DNA of 46,767 bases, taken from a virus. Of the stretch, positions 27,064 to 34,577 are shown one piece after another. The DNA is taken from positions 1-46,767 of the IMG/VR virus record IMGVR_UViG_3300028820_000016; one strand, given 5' to 3'. Numbering within the stretch: position 1 is the stretch's first letter; the number at the start of each line of letters is the position of its first letter. Under the pieces are notes generated by a model. The model was not told where the DNA came from and searched no databases. It was given only the letters and a program-made list of their open reading frames with translations. The position numbers were made by a program, and so were the translations under genes.

Positions 27064-28231
27064 ACTGTAATGTTTCTACAGAAATACCTGAAAGCTCACT
27101 AAACTTCAATAGATTTGTGTCATCTAGTAGAGGAAGTAGATTTATATGACTATCGAGATCTTTAGCATAAATAGACATTAAATAGTCTATAGCAGGTGTT
27201 CTTTTAAACTTACTTACTTCCTTTTTAGTTAATCCAAATTTAACTTTTATATCGTTAACATCTTTTACACCATCTAGCTTAGGTAAATCAATAATAAACA
27301 CTCTAGAAGAGCTTTTGAGTGCTTTTAGTTTATACAGAAGCTGTAGAGTTTCACCAGGTAGTCTCTTTTGTGAAGGTTCATCAGAATCTAATAAAATAGC
27401 GATGTTTGGAATATGCCTAAACTTATATGCGTGTTTATATAGATTACTATTTCCACTTAAACCAACTGCATTTACTCCTAACTCCATCAGTGTATAGGTA
27501 TCGGATTGACCTTCACATATAAAAATGTAATTAGGATTTTCACTTAGTATAGGTTCGTTAAATAGATAGTTACTGAACTTAAAAACTTGTTTGTCTTTAC
27601 ATGGCAATGGAATCAACTTCGTATTGCAGGTCGGGTCTATTGACCTTCCTAAAAGCTGTACTAGGTAACCTGTAGTATTGTATTGTGGGAAGATTATTCT
27701 ATTCTCTAAAGTGTTTCTTAAATCACCGTAGTTTTTCACTAATCCGTGTTTGAGAAGTATGTCGACATTAAAGATTTTAGATAATGGCTCCCCTGAATCA
27801 TAACCACCAAACTGACTAAATAATTCTACAGACCAACCTCTACTAGAAACGTATTCTTTTGCCTCTATAGAATTATTAAAACAATCTTGATAGAACCTTA
27901 ATACCTCGGTTAAGATCTTGTCTCTCTCTTTTAATTCTTCTGAATCTAGTTCAAAATTACGTGAGCTATAGTTAGTGACTATGTAATCTATTGCTGCTCC
28001 CCTAGATAGGTTTTTTATTAGTTGTACTAACTTTATTACATCACCACCTTGTTTGCACTTATGACAGTAGAAGTAATGTCCATTAGGATCAACATACATA
28101 TCTCTAGACATATCATTTGTATGTCCAGGCAATACGCAGTTGATCCTGGTTGTTCTACTTGAAAAATTTAAAATCCGATGTATTGTTACCTCGGATTTCA
28201 ATTCTTCGATTTGATTAGGTTGTAGATACAT
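27032..28231 (-). CDS. DnaG-type DNA primase (zinc finger plus TOPRIM)
   Basis: 399 residues. The N-terminal zinc-binding domain has a Cys/His pair (CVLPGH, near 33-38) and YCHKC (near 55-59) followed by GGDVIKLV, as in CHC2 primase fingers. The TOPRIM catalytic core has the acidic FICEGQSDTYT (near 238-248) and the metal-binding LLDSDEPSQ (near 280). It would make RNA primers for lagging-strand synthesis by the phage polymerase. It is shorter than bacterial DnaG (about 600) and has no DnaB-like helicase fused at the C-terminus, unlike T7 gp4. It is encoded between a winged-helix protein and a UvrD-like helicase. Confidence 0.88.
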   Translation of the reverse strand: MYLQPNQIEELKSEVTIHRILNFSSRTTRINCVLPGHTNDMSRDMYVDPNGHYFYCHKCKQGGDVIKLVQLIKNLSRGAAIDYIVTNYSSRNFELDSEELKERDKILTEVLRFYQDCFNNSIEAKEYVSSRGWSVELFSQFGGYDSGEPLSKIFNVDILLKHGLVKNYGDLRNTLENRIIFPQYNTTGYLVQLLGRSIDPTCNTKLIPLPCKDKQVFKFSNYLFNEPILSENPNYIFICEGQSDTYTLMELGVNAVGLSGNSNLYKHAYKFRHIPNIAILLDSDEPSQKRLPGETLQLLYKLKALKSSSRVFIIDLPKLDGVKDVNDIKVKFGLTKKEVSKFKRTPAIDYLMSIYAKDLDSHINLLPLLDDTNLLKFSELSGISVETLQYARRITSPIR

Positions 28232-28234
28232 AAC

Positions 28235-28717
28235 CTAGAAGGAAGTAAATGCTGTACCTGGTCTATCTTTATCATTATTAAGAACTCTACGCCAATACAT
28301 TTTAATTAACTCTAAAGATTGGTTTGCTAAGATCATCTGTGAATTTAGTTCATAGATGGTTGTATATAGAGAGTCAATAATGTTGTAGAATTCTTTTCTT
28401 GTAATATAATCTTTCTGAAGATTAGCAAAAGGAGATGGTAATGTTGGTTGTTGTATAGACTGTGTTAGTAGCAATGCTTGTTGGTATATAGGTTTAACCT
28501 CCCAAATTGAGGCTTTTTTAGGTTTAGTTTTTATTTGTTGTACAATACCACATGTTTCTAACTTCTTCAATTCACGAACAATATGTCGTTGAGAAGTATT
28601 TAGTAGTTTTGCTAAATCACTTGATTTAGCACGGTATCCATTTGCTTTTTGCATTGCTGTAATTAGCTTGCTGAGATTAGGTTCCTCTGCATAACTAGTC
28701 TTGTTTTTTGGATTCAT
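28235..28717 (-). CDS. Winged helix-turn-helix DNA-binding protein
   Basis: 160 residues. Residues 10-72 form a winged helix of MarR/replication-initiator style: a first helix (LITAMQKANG), then KSSDLAKLLNTSQRHIVREL as the turn and recognition helix, followed by CGIVQQIKTKPKKASIWEV as the wing. The C-terminal half is a helical Gln/Leu-rich region suited to dimerisation. It overlaps the helicase gene by 23 bases and lies three bases before primase, which suggests origin recognition or primase/helicase loading rather than general repression. This role is inferred, and a transcription regulator remains possible. Confidence 0.75.
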   Translation of the reverse strand: MNPKNKTSYAEEPNLSKLITAMQKANGYRAKSSDLAKLLNTSQRHIVRELKKLETCGIVQQIKTKPKKASIWEVKPIYQQALLLTQSIQQPTLPSPFANLQKDYITRKEFYNIIDSLYTTIYELNSQMILANQSLELIKMYWRRVLNNDKDRPGTAFTSF

Positions 28718-30176
28718 GGCTACAGAAGATGTCCCTTAAGTGCAACTCCGTATTCTTCACTCTTTTTACATATTGACTATATTCTTCTTTGTAAGCCTGG
28801 TATCTAATCTCACTATGTCTACTGATGTAGATATCATCTAGATCGTAGTAGTCAATAACCCAGGCTTCCTCTTTACCAGGAAATAAAGTCAGTGGTCTTC
28901 CTGCTGCCTGTATAGTTGATATTCTACTTCGACCGGCCATTGCATAAATAAGTGTTCTTAGTGGTTTAATATTAACTCCAGTTGTTAATATTTTTGAACT
29001 AATTAAAATATCTGTCTTACCAAGAGATATCTCCTTGACCTCCGTTTGCCTTTCCTTACTGTTAGAGCATATAAATTTTACCTTCTTATTTTCTTTCTTA
29101 AATAACTCTTGTAGCTGCCTACCATGACTTATATTCTGAACTAAAATTAATACTGGTGACATGCCTAATTCAACAGCTTGTAAGGCATGTTTTACGATAA
29201 GTTGATTTCGGTATTGATTGTTAGTTATAGCGTATCTATATACGGTTTTGAATGGAGGATTAATAGAGCTTCTGTAAGGTCGTCTATGACGTATAGGACA
29301 GTCAATCATTCTAACTTTTGGTTTTGTCAGGTAAGGTGGATCATGCTCTATTAGCTCAGTACTACTCACTGAGTATACTAGTGGACCATTTACTGCTTCT
29401 AGCAGTAAATCTTTACCATCCTCCCTATAAAGCGTTGCACTGAAACCTATACTGTAAGCTCGTTTAGTTAAGTAATCACTTAAGGTTAAATAAGTATCAG
29501 CAGCAGTTAAGTGGCACTCATCGGTTATTAGCCAATTAGCTTCTCTAGCAAAATCGTGAAACTCATTAAACTCTCTAATTCTGTTTATAATGCTTCTAGG
29601 AGTGCCTATATTTATTCTGGCTACCTCAAACAAACCATCCCCAATTAGTCCTGGTTGTTCATCTATCCAAGTATAAATGTCTTTTGCTAGTTGATATAGC
29701 AATTCTTTACTCGGAACAGTTATAAATCCATGACCAGGAAGTAGTTTAACTAAACCTGCTATAGTAGCACTTTTACCTGATCTAGTAGGTAATTTGATAG
29801 TTGCTCTTTTATGCTCAAGAGCTTTATAAATAGAGTTAAGCTGGTAGTATCTCAAATTATTATACGGATGTATTTCCTCATTGACTTTACTTTCAAAGAG
29901 AATTCCTTCATAGTTATTAACAAACTCAATCTCTAAACCTAGCTCTTTTATTACCTTTATAACTCTGTCGAGTACACCGGTTAAAAATGTTTGATCTTTG
30001 TTGTTAAAGCAAGAAAAATATGGATTAATTGATGGATCTGTTTTAGACTGATATAGAAGTTCTTTATCGGTATAAGCAAGTTGTGTATATACTGCCTCTG
30101 CTGTAACTTCATCTAGTTTAGATAAGATTTTACAGTACTGGTTTTTTAATTCAATTATAATTTTCTTATTCTTCAT
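28695..30176 (-). CDS. UvsW-like superfamily 2 DNA helicase
   Basis: 493 residues. The layout is that of T4 UvsW and related SF2 helicases: an N-terminal accessory part (1-115), LRYYQLNSIYKAL (Q-like motif), Walker A LPTRSGKSA (near 128-136), DEAD-box variant TDECH (near 218), GFSATL motif III, a second RecA-like domain with VLILVQN, SSKILTTGVNI (motif V) and QAAGRPLT (motif VI). It would drive branch migration and R-loop or fork remodelling, switching replication from origin-dependent to recombination-dependent mode as known for UvsW. It is the first gene of the operon running to 23706, and its own promoter should lie in the 150 bases upstream, where I see only weak candidates. Confidence 0.88.
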   Translation of the reverse strand: MKNKKIIIELKNQYCKILSKLDEVTAEAVYTQLAYTDKELLYQSKTDPSINPYFSCFNNKDQTFLTGVLDRVIKVIKELGLEIEFVNNYEGILFESKVNEEIHPYNNLRYYQLNSIYKALEHKRATIKLPTRSGKSATIAGLVKLLPGHGFITVPSKELLYQLAKDIYTWIDEQPGLIGDGLFEVARINIGTPRSIINRIREFNEFHDFAREANWLITDECHLTAADTYLTLSDYLTKRAYSIGFSATLYREDGKDLLLEAVNGPLVYSVSSTELIEHDPPYLTKPKVRMIDCPIRHRRPYRSSINPPFKTVYRYAITNNQYRNQLIVKHALQAVELGMSPVLILVQNISHGRQLQELFKKENKKVKFICSNSKERQTEVKEISLGKTDILISSKILTTGVNIKPLRTLIYAMAGRSRISTIQAAGRPLTLFPGKEEAWVIDYYDLDDIYISRHSEIRYQAYKEEYSQYVKRVKNTELHLRDIFCSHESKKQD

Positions 30177-30332
30177 ATTTTAGACAGCTGGTTCAGTTAA
30201 TACTACTTACTTATTTTGACTATGAAGTGTGTTTAATCACAGCCTATTATTTAGCATTACTGCTTAAAAATTACTCAAATAGGCGAGTATATTTTACCAT
30301 ATAACAATAATTTTTATTCGTGCAATTATTAT

Positions 30333-30374
30333 AAATGCATTGTTAGTTAGATTTCGCTAACTAACAATGCATTT
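30333..30374 (-). terminator. 18-bp perfect hairpin between SSB-like and UvsW-like genes
   Basis: Arms AAATGCATTGTTAGTTAG and CTAACTAACAATGCATTT pair over 18 bases around a six-base loop, 22 bases after the SSB-like stop codon. On the minus strand the hairpin is followed by TATAATAATT rather than a pure T run, so termination efficiency is uncertain. It may instead protect the 3' end of the SSB message. The 150 bases from it to 30177 hold no gene and presumably a promoter for the UvsW-like operon. Confidence 0.6.
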
Positions 30375-30396
30375 GACTTTATTTATTCAAGTCTAA

Positions 30397-31473
30397 CTAA
30401 AAATCAAAATCATCTTCATCACCCTCTGATTTTTGAGGTCTTTTAGATGTTTTTACTTTTTTATTTGTATCTGCAGATTGAGTTTCTGCACTAGACTTAT
30501 TGTTATCTGGCTTATAAGTGTTAAGTTCAACTATCTCATCAATGAGTTTTAATTGATCTTTACTTGTTTCACCCACTATCTCATGATTAATAGAGTAGCA
30601 ATTTGGTAATGGGCCGTTCTTACCCATCACAGCTTTTAAAGTTAGCTTTACTAAATGATCTCTAATCTCCCTAGTCGGATCGACAGAAGACAAATTATAA
30701 AGTAAACTGTGTACACTTGGAAATGCAGAACCTGTAGTAACAATCCTAGCAGGAAATGGTTGTTTTAGCTGTGTACCGCCTACTTTTGTAATTAGAATGT
30801 ACAAGTAGTACTCAGCTCGACCTTTAAAATCATCGAATTCTTCATTCTCTTGCTTTTTAAAACACAACCCACACTCTCTACAGGGAATGCCCTGATTAGC
30901 TGGTACAACAATTCCACTAGGAATACGCATATCAACACGGTTTAAGCCGTGTGGATCGTAGTAATTAATTACGGTGTGATCACTGGAGTTGTAACTATTT
31001 GGCTTTAATGGCTGAATCCATAACCCCTTAATTCGGGGTCTATCTTGTATATATTTCTCTTTATCTTCTTGTGTAAGAGGAGAAGCTTCAATATGTTCAA
31101 TATCAGCTAAGTAACTATCACTACGGCATTTCGTAGCGTAGTTAGTAAACTGACCACCATAGTAAAAGATACTACCCTCAATAACTCTTGTACTTACTAC
31201 ACCTGGAACACCATCACTGTCTTGCAGTTCATTAAAGGTGCGGTGAGTTTCTGGAAGCTGATAATTATTTTTCTTGGAAATAGAGTACTTACCTGAGGTA
31301 ATACTTAAATCAATGAAATAGTCATATTCCCTATTGTTGGATTCTCTACCTAGACCTACAGGAACTTTATAATAAGCATATCTGTTAAGAAGGTAGGTTG
31401 GATTTGAATTGTTATTGTTGTTACCGTTGTTATCTGTAGTTTCCGGTACTGGAGGTGGTATACGAACTGGCAT
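30397..31473 (-). CDS. Probable single-stranded DNA-binding protein
   Basis: 358 residues, not matched to a named family by eye. It has three features of phage SSBs: a disordered Asn/Pro-rich N-terminus, a central beta-rich and aromatic-rich region (about 30-270), and a Ser/Lys/Asp-rich linker ending in an acidic tail with terminal aromatic residue (EGDEDDFDF). That tail is the hallmark by which SSBs recruit partners. A CRECGLC cluster near residue 200 may bind zinc, as in T4 gp32 and related proteins. It is a single-gene unit: a long leader upstream and a hairpin downstream suit high-level expression, as an SSB needs. It could instead be another abundant replication protein. Confidence 0.55.
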   Translation of the reverse strand: MPVRIPPPVPETTDNNGNNNNNSNPTYLLNRYAYYKVPVGLGRESNNREYDYFIDLSITSGKYSISKKNNYQLPETHRTFNELQDSDGVPGVVSTRVIEGSIFYYGGQFTNYATKCRSDSYLADIEHIEASPLTQEDKEKYIQDRPRIKGLWIQPLKPNSYNSSDHTVINYYDPHGLNRVDMRIPSGIVVPANQGIPCRECGLCFKKQENEEFDDFKGRAEYYLYILITKVGGTQLKQPFPARIVTTGSAFPSVHSLLYNLSSVDPTREIRDHLVKLTLKAVMGKNGPLPNCYSINHEIVGETSKDQLKLIDEIVELNTYKPDNNKSSAETQSADTNKKVKTSKRPQKSEGDEDDFDF

Positions 31474-31789
31474 AAGTTTACCTATATGAGGTGTATGTAC
31501 TTAACTAGAAAATGTTTTAGATTATTAATAATCCAAAATCTATTCTCCTTCTTTATTTTGACACATTCCTAATCTAAGTTTAGGAATTCTTTACGTTTCG
31601 TCGATTAATACCAGCGAACTGGTCTTACTGAATTTCCACATCAGTTTTTAAAGTATAGAAGTATCCTATCCTCTAATAGCAAACTAAAAACAGAAACCAA
31701 GTATTTAGTTTGATAACTCTAGTTTAGCACAAATCTACCATAAAAGGGAGTTTAGAACCAAATCTTTTGGTAAAGCAACAATAAATAAC
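31474..31789. other. 316-base intergenic leader region with several inverted repeats
   Basis: No convincing gene on either strand. It contains four inverted repeats: a 14-base palindrome GATTATTAATAATC (31520-31533); ATTCCTAA/TTAGGAAT (31565-31587); a nine-base-pair repeat CAAACTAAA/TTTAGTTTG (31680-31712); and ACCAAA/TTTGGT (31757-31771), just after the stop of the 277-residue gene. On the minus strand this is the leader of the SSB-like gene. An AAGGAG at about 31546-31551 has no frame behind it. Promoter hexamers are not clear. Operator or RNA-structure control of the SSB-like gene is the likeliest use. Confidence 0.5.
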
Positions 31790-32623
31790 TTAGATTAGAT
31801 TGCCACTAAGTAGTTTATCTAACTCTTTTAAATCAGATAGATCAGGTACCATATTTAGTACATTGGTTGATCTTTTATTTGCTACAGTTGTTTTCTTATT
31901 TCTTTTGTTATAACACTCTGATAACCAAATCATAAACAGAATAAAGTCAACTTCAGTTGTTCCTCTCTCTTTAGACTTTTGCCAAACAATTGAGGCTATT
32001 CCAGCTAAGACAGGTTTAGCTGCAACCATAATGTAGTTAAAGCCTTTATGAGCATCTAGTGCTGATTTGACCTTTAACAATTCTGTTAAAGGCTTTTTAT
32101 TGGCAATCTGACTTAGTAAGGTATTTAAGTTGCAATTGCCTGTACCTTCAATTAAATCATAAAGCTCCGACAGTTCTATTTTAGGTTTTAACAATACAGT
32201 CCAATTACAGATTGTACTGTATCTGCCCCCACAACTTTCGTAAAAGTACTCACTAGTTTTGTAAGGTATTTTAAACAAACTGCTTAGATGTTTGACTATA
32301 TATTCCTTGGTGTAAGGCGATTTTGCTTCTTCTATTTGATTTGGCCAATTGAGATTTGATTCACTACCTAAGTAAACTAAGTAAATATCTTGTGGTATTT
32401 TTAATTCACTTAAATCAGCTGGAAAGTTAGGTAGTTCACTCAGTTCCGTAAATACCAATTTAGTTTTATGTTTATCTGCTTTAGTTCTAGCTAATTTGTT
32501 TTTACTAAAACAAAAGTTATATAGTTCGTTTAGGTCATTAGTATTTAATACTTCTAGATCTTCTAAATCAAATAAATAGCTGTAGTCTCCAACTACTCTA
32601 TATACTCTTGTTGTTTGATTCAT
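31790..32623 (-). CDS. Possible clamp-loader delta-like subunit
   Basis: 277 residues. The gene overlaps the end of the clamp-loader ATPase gene by 26 bases, so the two products are made together. The layout resembles HolA (delta): an N-terminal alpha/beta part without Walker motifs that includes a strand-like IYLVYLG (near 80-86); a middle segment with LSSLFKI, YFYESCGG and a following helix that recalls the delta domain-II pattern; and a helical C-terminal domain (175-250) with a hydrophobic helix near 200-215. No motif proves it. The alternative is an unrelated replication accessory protein. Confidence 0.45.
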   Translation of the reverse strand: MNQTTRVYRVVGDYSYLFDLEDLEVLNTNDLNELYNFCFSKNKLARTKADKHKTKLVFTELSELPNFPADLSELKIPQDIYLVYLGSESNLNWPNQIEEAKSPYTKEYIVKHLSSLFKIPYKTSEYFYESCGGRYSTICNWTVLLKPKIELSELYDLIEGTGNCNLNTLLSQIANKKPLTELLKVKSALDAHKGFNYIMVAAKPVLAGIASIVWQKSKERGTTEVDFILFMIWLSECYNKRNKKTTVANKRSTNVLNMVPDLSDLKELDKLLSGNLI

Positions 32624-33665
32624 TGGCGGTATTACTTAGGGTTTGTAAAGCAAAAACTAGCATATCAAATTGGTAGCGCTGATCCACAATTAGTACATCT
32701 CTGATTAACTGGTAAACAAGTTTAGCGTCCTTTAGTTTACCTGCTAGATTTAAGTTAATAACATCAGCAAGTAAGTCCTTAGCAAACTTTGCTGCATTTA
32801 TATTTTTCTCTCTTAGCTTTGCTATATGTTTTTCGTTAAACTTACCGGATAGAACTAGATTTATCAAATTGGTTCTAGCTTTATTGGTTAATACTCCAAA
32901 GTAGTTACAACAATGAGCTTCGTCTAGTATCTTTTCTTCTGTATCAGGCAGAGACTTAACCAACGCCTCTAAGCTTGTTAAAAAGCCTCTGTAACTATTT
33001 TCACAGTGGTTAGCAATACAGGCTAGAGCGAGGTCTTCATATTCGATATTTAGGTCATCTAGCACTTGTTTACCAAGTTCAACTAAATCAGCAGTTGGTA
33101 TACTTCTGAATTTAATAGGAGTAAATCTGTGTCTAAAATCCACTTTTAAATTTTGTGGATAGGCTGTGCAGGCAATGAGAAGTAGATTGCTGTTCTTTAG
33201 CATTACGGTTTCTAGAGGGACTTGTAATAACGTTTGTGCTGCTTTTGTAAGCTCTGCACACTCGTCTATCAGTAAGACCCGCTTTCCTCCTGCAGAGTAC
33301 ATAACGTCGGTGATTATGGATGCATCTTCTTTACCTCCCTGTGTTGTAGCTTCAATAAAAACTAGTTTAGGATGTGTTGGAGGTGTAGATTCTCTCCATA
33401 ACTGACAGTTATTACACACACCACATGGAACTAAATTCTCTTTATTAGGTTGGTTACACAGAAAGAGCTTAGCGATGATAAAAGCTAAACTGGTCTTACC
33501 GGTTCCAGTGTCACCGGTTATCAACAGACGATTAGACCAGTTGCCTTCTCTAACCATATTCGTAACAAGATTAACGGCAAACTCCTGACTTTTAATATCA
33601 CTAAGTTTAGTAGGTCTGAGTAGATCAGCATAGTTTCGATTTAGATTAGACATGTTTTGTAGCAT
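32598..33665 (-). CDS. DnaX-like (gamma/tau-type) clamp-loader ATPase
   Basis: 355 residues. It begins with the DnaX-style YADLLRPTKLSDIKSQ, then Walker A GDTGTGKT (51-58), and a zinc module with Cys70, Cys81, Cys84 and Cys87, the spacing of the bacterial DnaX zinc finger. The Walker B is LLIDECAEL (Asp134-Glu135), followed by a LLQVPLE helix. The SRC arginine-finger motif expected after sensor 1 is replaced by a segment reading VDFRHRF, so the trans-acting Arg must be the one here or is lost. A helical collar occupies residues about 220-340. It would load the DnaN-like clamp encoded at 38733-39935. A second in-frame ATG at 33653 could be the start. Confidence 0.88.
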   Translation of the reverse strand: MLQNMSNLNRNYADLLRPTKLSDIKSQEFAVNLVTNMVREGNWSNRLLITGDTGTGKTSLAFIIAKLFLCNQPNKENLVPCGVCNNCQLWRESTPPTHPKLVFIEATTQGGKEDASIITDVMYSAGGKRVLLIDECAELTKAAQTLLQVPLETVMLKNSNLLLIACTAYPQNLKVDFRHRFTPIKFRSIPTADLVELGKQVLDDLNIEYEDLALACIANHCENSYRGFLTSLEALVKSLPDTEEKILDEAHCCNYFGVLTNKARTNLINLVLSGKFNEKHIAKLREKNINAAKFAKDLLADVINLNLAGKLKDAKLVYQLIRDVLIVDQRYQFDMLVFALQTLSNTANESNNKSI

Positions 33666-33690
33666 TAGACTTATTCACAGTTTCTTATTT

Positions 33691-33735
33691 GAATTCTAGA
33701 AATTACTAATTCCTTTGTATAGAAAACTAGAATTC
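33691..33735. promoter_or_regulatory. Inverted repeat in the divergent clamp-loader/hsp20 control region
   Basis: GAATTCTAG (33691-33699) and CTAGAATTC (33727-33735) form a perfect nine-base inverted repeat whose centres are 36 bases apart. It lies in the 133-base gap between the two divergent genes. The spacing suits a dimeric or tetrameric regulator binding two half-sites, and it is also long for a simple hairpin. Promoter hexamers on either side are not clear. Confidence 0.45.
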
Positions 33736-33798
33736 TCGTTCTTTACTCTTTTGTTAGTTTGTATATGTAATTTATTCGCTTCTTAGGAGCCATAGTTT

Positions 33799-34254
33799 AT
33801 GTACACAGACTTATTGTTTGACCCCCTATTCTATAACCTATATCCGCCTTACAGAGCAATGTTAATTCCGAATATCAGTTCCTACCAAGATCAGTTTTAT
33901 TATCCCATGAGATATGTAAAAACAAATGATAATCTCAATGTGTATATAAAAGCTCCTGGTTTGAAGCCTGAATCTATTGAGGTACAAGTAGATGGTAATA
34001 GTATAAGTGTAAAAGCGTTAACTAGAGTAATACCTGGGTTTAACTGCGAACCAGGAGAAGTATCTAAGAAGTTTAGTACAAGTCATATTTTTACTCTAAA
34101 TCCAGATACTACGAAAGTAGAATACCAAGATGGGATTCTACATATTTATGTAGAGCGGCTTGAGTCTGAAAAACCAAAGTGCTTTAAACTCTCTAACTTA
34201 AGCAAGGTAGAGAATAAAGCAAACGAAGTGTTGACTAGCGATACAACAGAGTAA
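33799..34254 (+). CDS. Hsp20 / alpha-crystallin small heat-shock protein
   Basis: 151 residues with a full alpha-crystallin domain (about 40-128): the first strands (NLNVYIKAPGLKPESIEVQV), a core NSISVKAL, the FTLNPDTTKVEYQDGILHIYV block equivalent to the conserved A-x-x-x-GVL motif (here YQDGIL), and a short C-terminal tail. An AGGAG ten bases before the ATG supports the start. Small heat-shock proteins hold unfolding proteins without ATP. In cyanophages and other large phages they are thought to assist virion assembly or protect phage or host proteins under stress. It is a lone plus-strand gene inserted between replication operons and followed by its own strong terminator, so it is regulated independently. 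Confidence 0.9.
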   Translation: MYTDLLFDPLFYNLYPPYRAMLIPNISSYQDQFYYPMRYVKTNDNLNVYIKAPGLKPESIEVQVDGNSISVKALTRVIPGFNCEPGEVSKKFSTSHIFTLNPDTTKVEYQDGILHIYVERLESEKPKCFKLSNLSKVENKANEVLTSDTTE

Positions 34255-34274
34255 AATCTATAGGAATAAAGTCT

Positions 34275-34323
34275 AAAACCATTCTAGGTTTGCATATAAC
34301 GCAGCAAACCTAGAATGGTTTTT
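34275..34323 (+). terminator. Strong terminator after hsp20, probably bidirectional
   Basis: A perfect 19-base-pair stem (34275-34293 with 34304-34322, ten-base loop) ends in TTTTT on the plus strand, 20 bases after the hsp20 stop. On the minus strand the same stem ends in TTTTAGA and lies about 40 bases after the stop of the last gene of the polymerase operon, so it can serve both directions. Confidence 0.88.
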
Positions 34324-34364
34324 ATAGGTAGTTATAGGAGTTAATATTTATTTTGGTGCTATTC

Positions 34365-34571
34365 TTATTCTTCATCCAACATAGATGAAATTATCTTTAC
34401 TATCTCGGCTGCAGTTTCTCTACTCATGCTTATTAATTCGCAGATATCAAATTCTTTGGTTACACATGCAATTGTTATACCTGGTTTTAAAGAAGCTGTA
34501 TTGTAGTTGGAGACTTCATACCAACAATCGGGATTCTCTGTTTTTATGATATATGTTCGTCTATCTTCCAT
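34365..34571 (-). CDS. Small unknown 68-residue acidic protein
   Basis: Not recognised. It is acidic at both ends and starts six bases after the SNF2-like helicase stop, so it is the last gene of the polymerase operon. Its pattern (basic-aromatic strand, CYSLKPG-like turn region near 25-35, then a helix ending SSMLDEE) suggests a compact alpha/beta fold. No catalytic motif is seen. It could be an accessory or inhibitor protein, but this is only context. Confidence 0.65.
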   Translation of the reverse strand: MEDRRTYIIKTENPDCWYEVSNYNTASLKPGITIACVTKEFDICELISMSRETAAEIVKIISSMLDEE

Positions 34572-34577
34572 AACTCT

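Noticed and set aside
31559-31587. Plus-strand TTGACA with a possible -10
   Set aside because: Spacing gives TAGGAA or TAAGTT at wrong distance, no plus-strand gene follows, and the sequence belongs to an inverted repeat.
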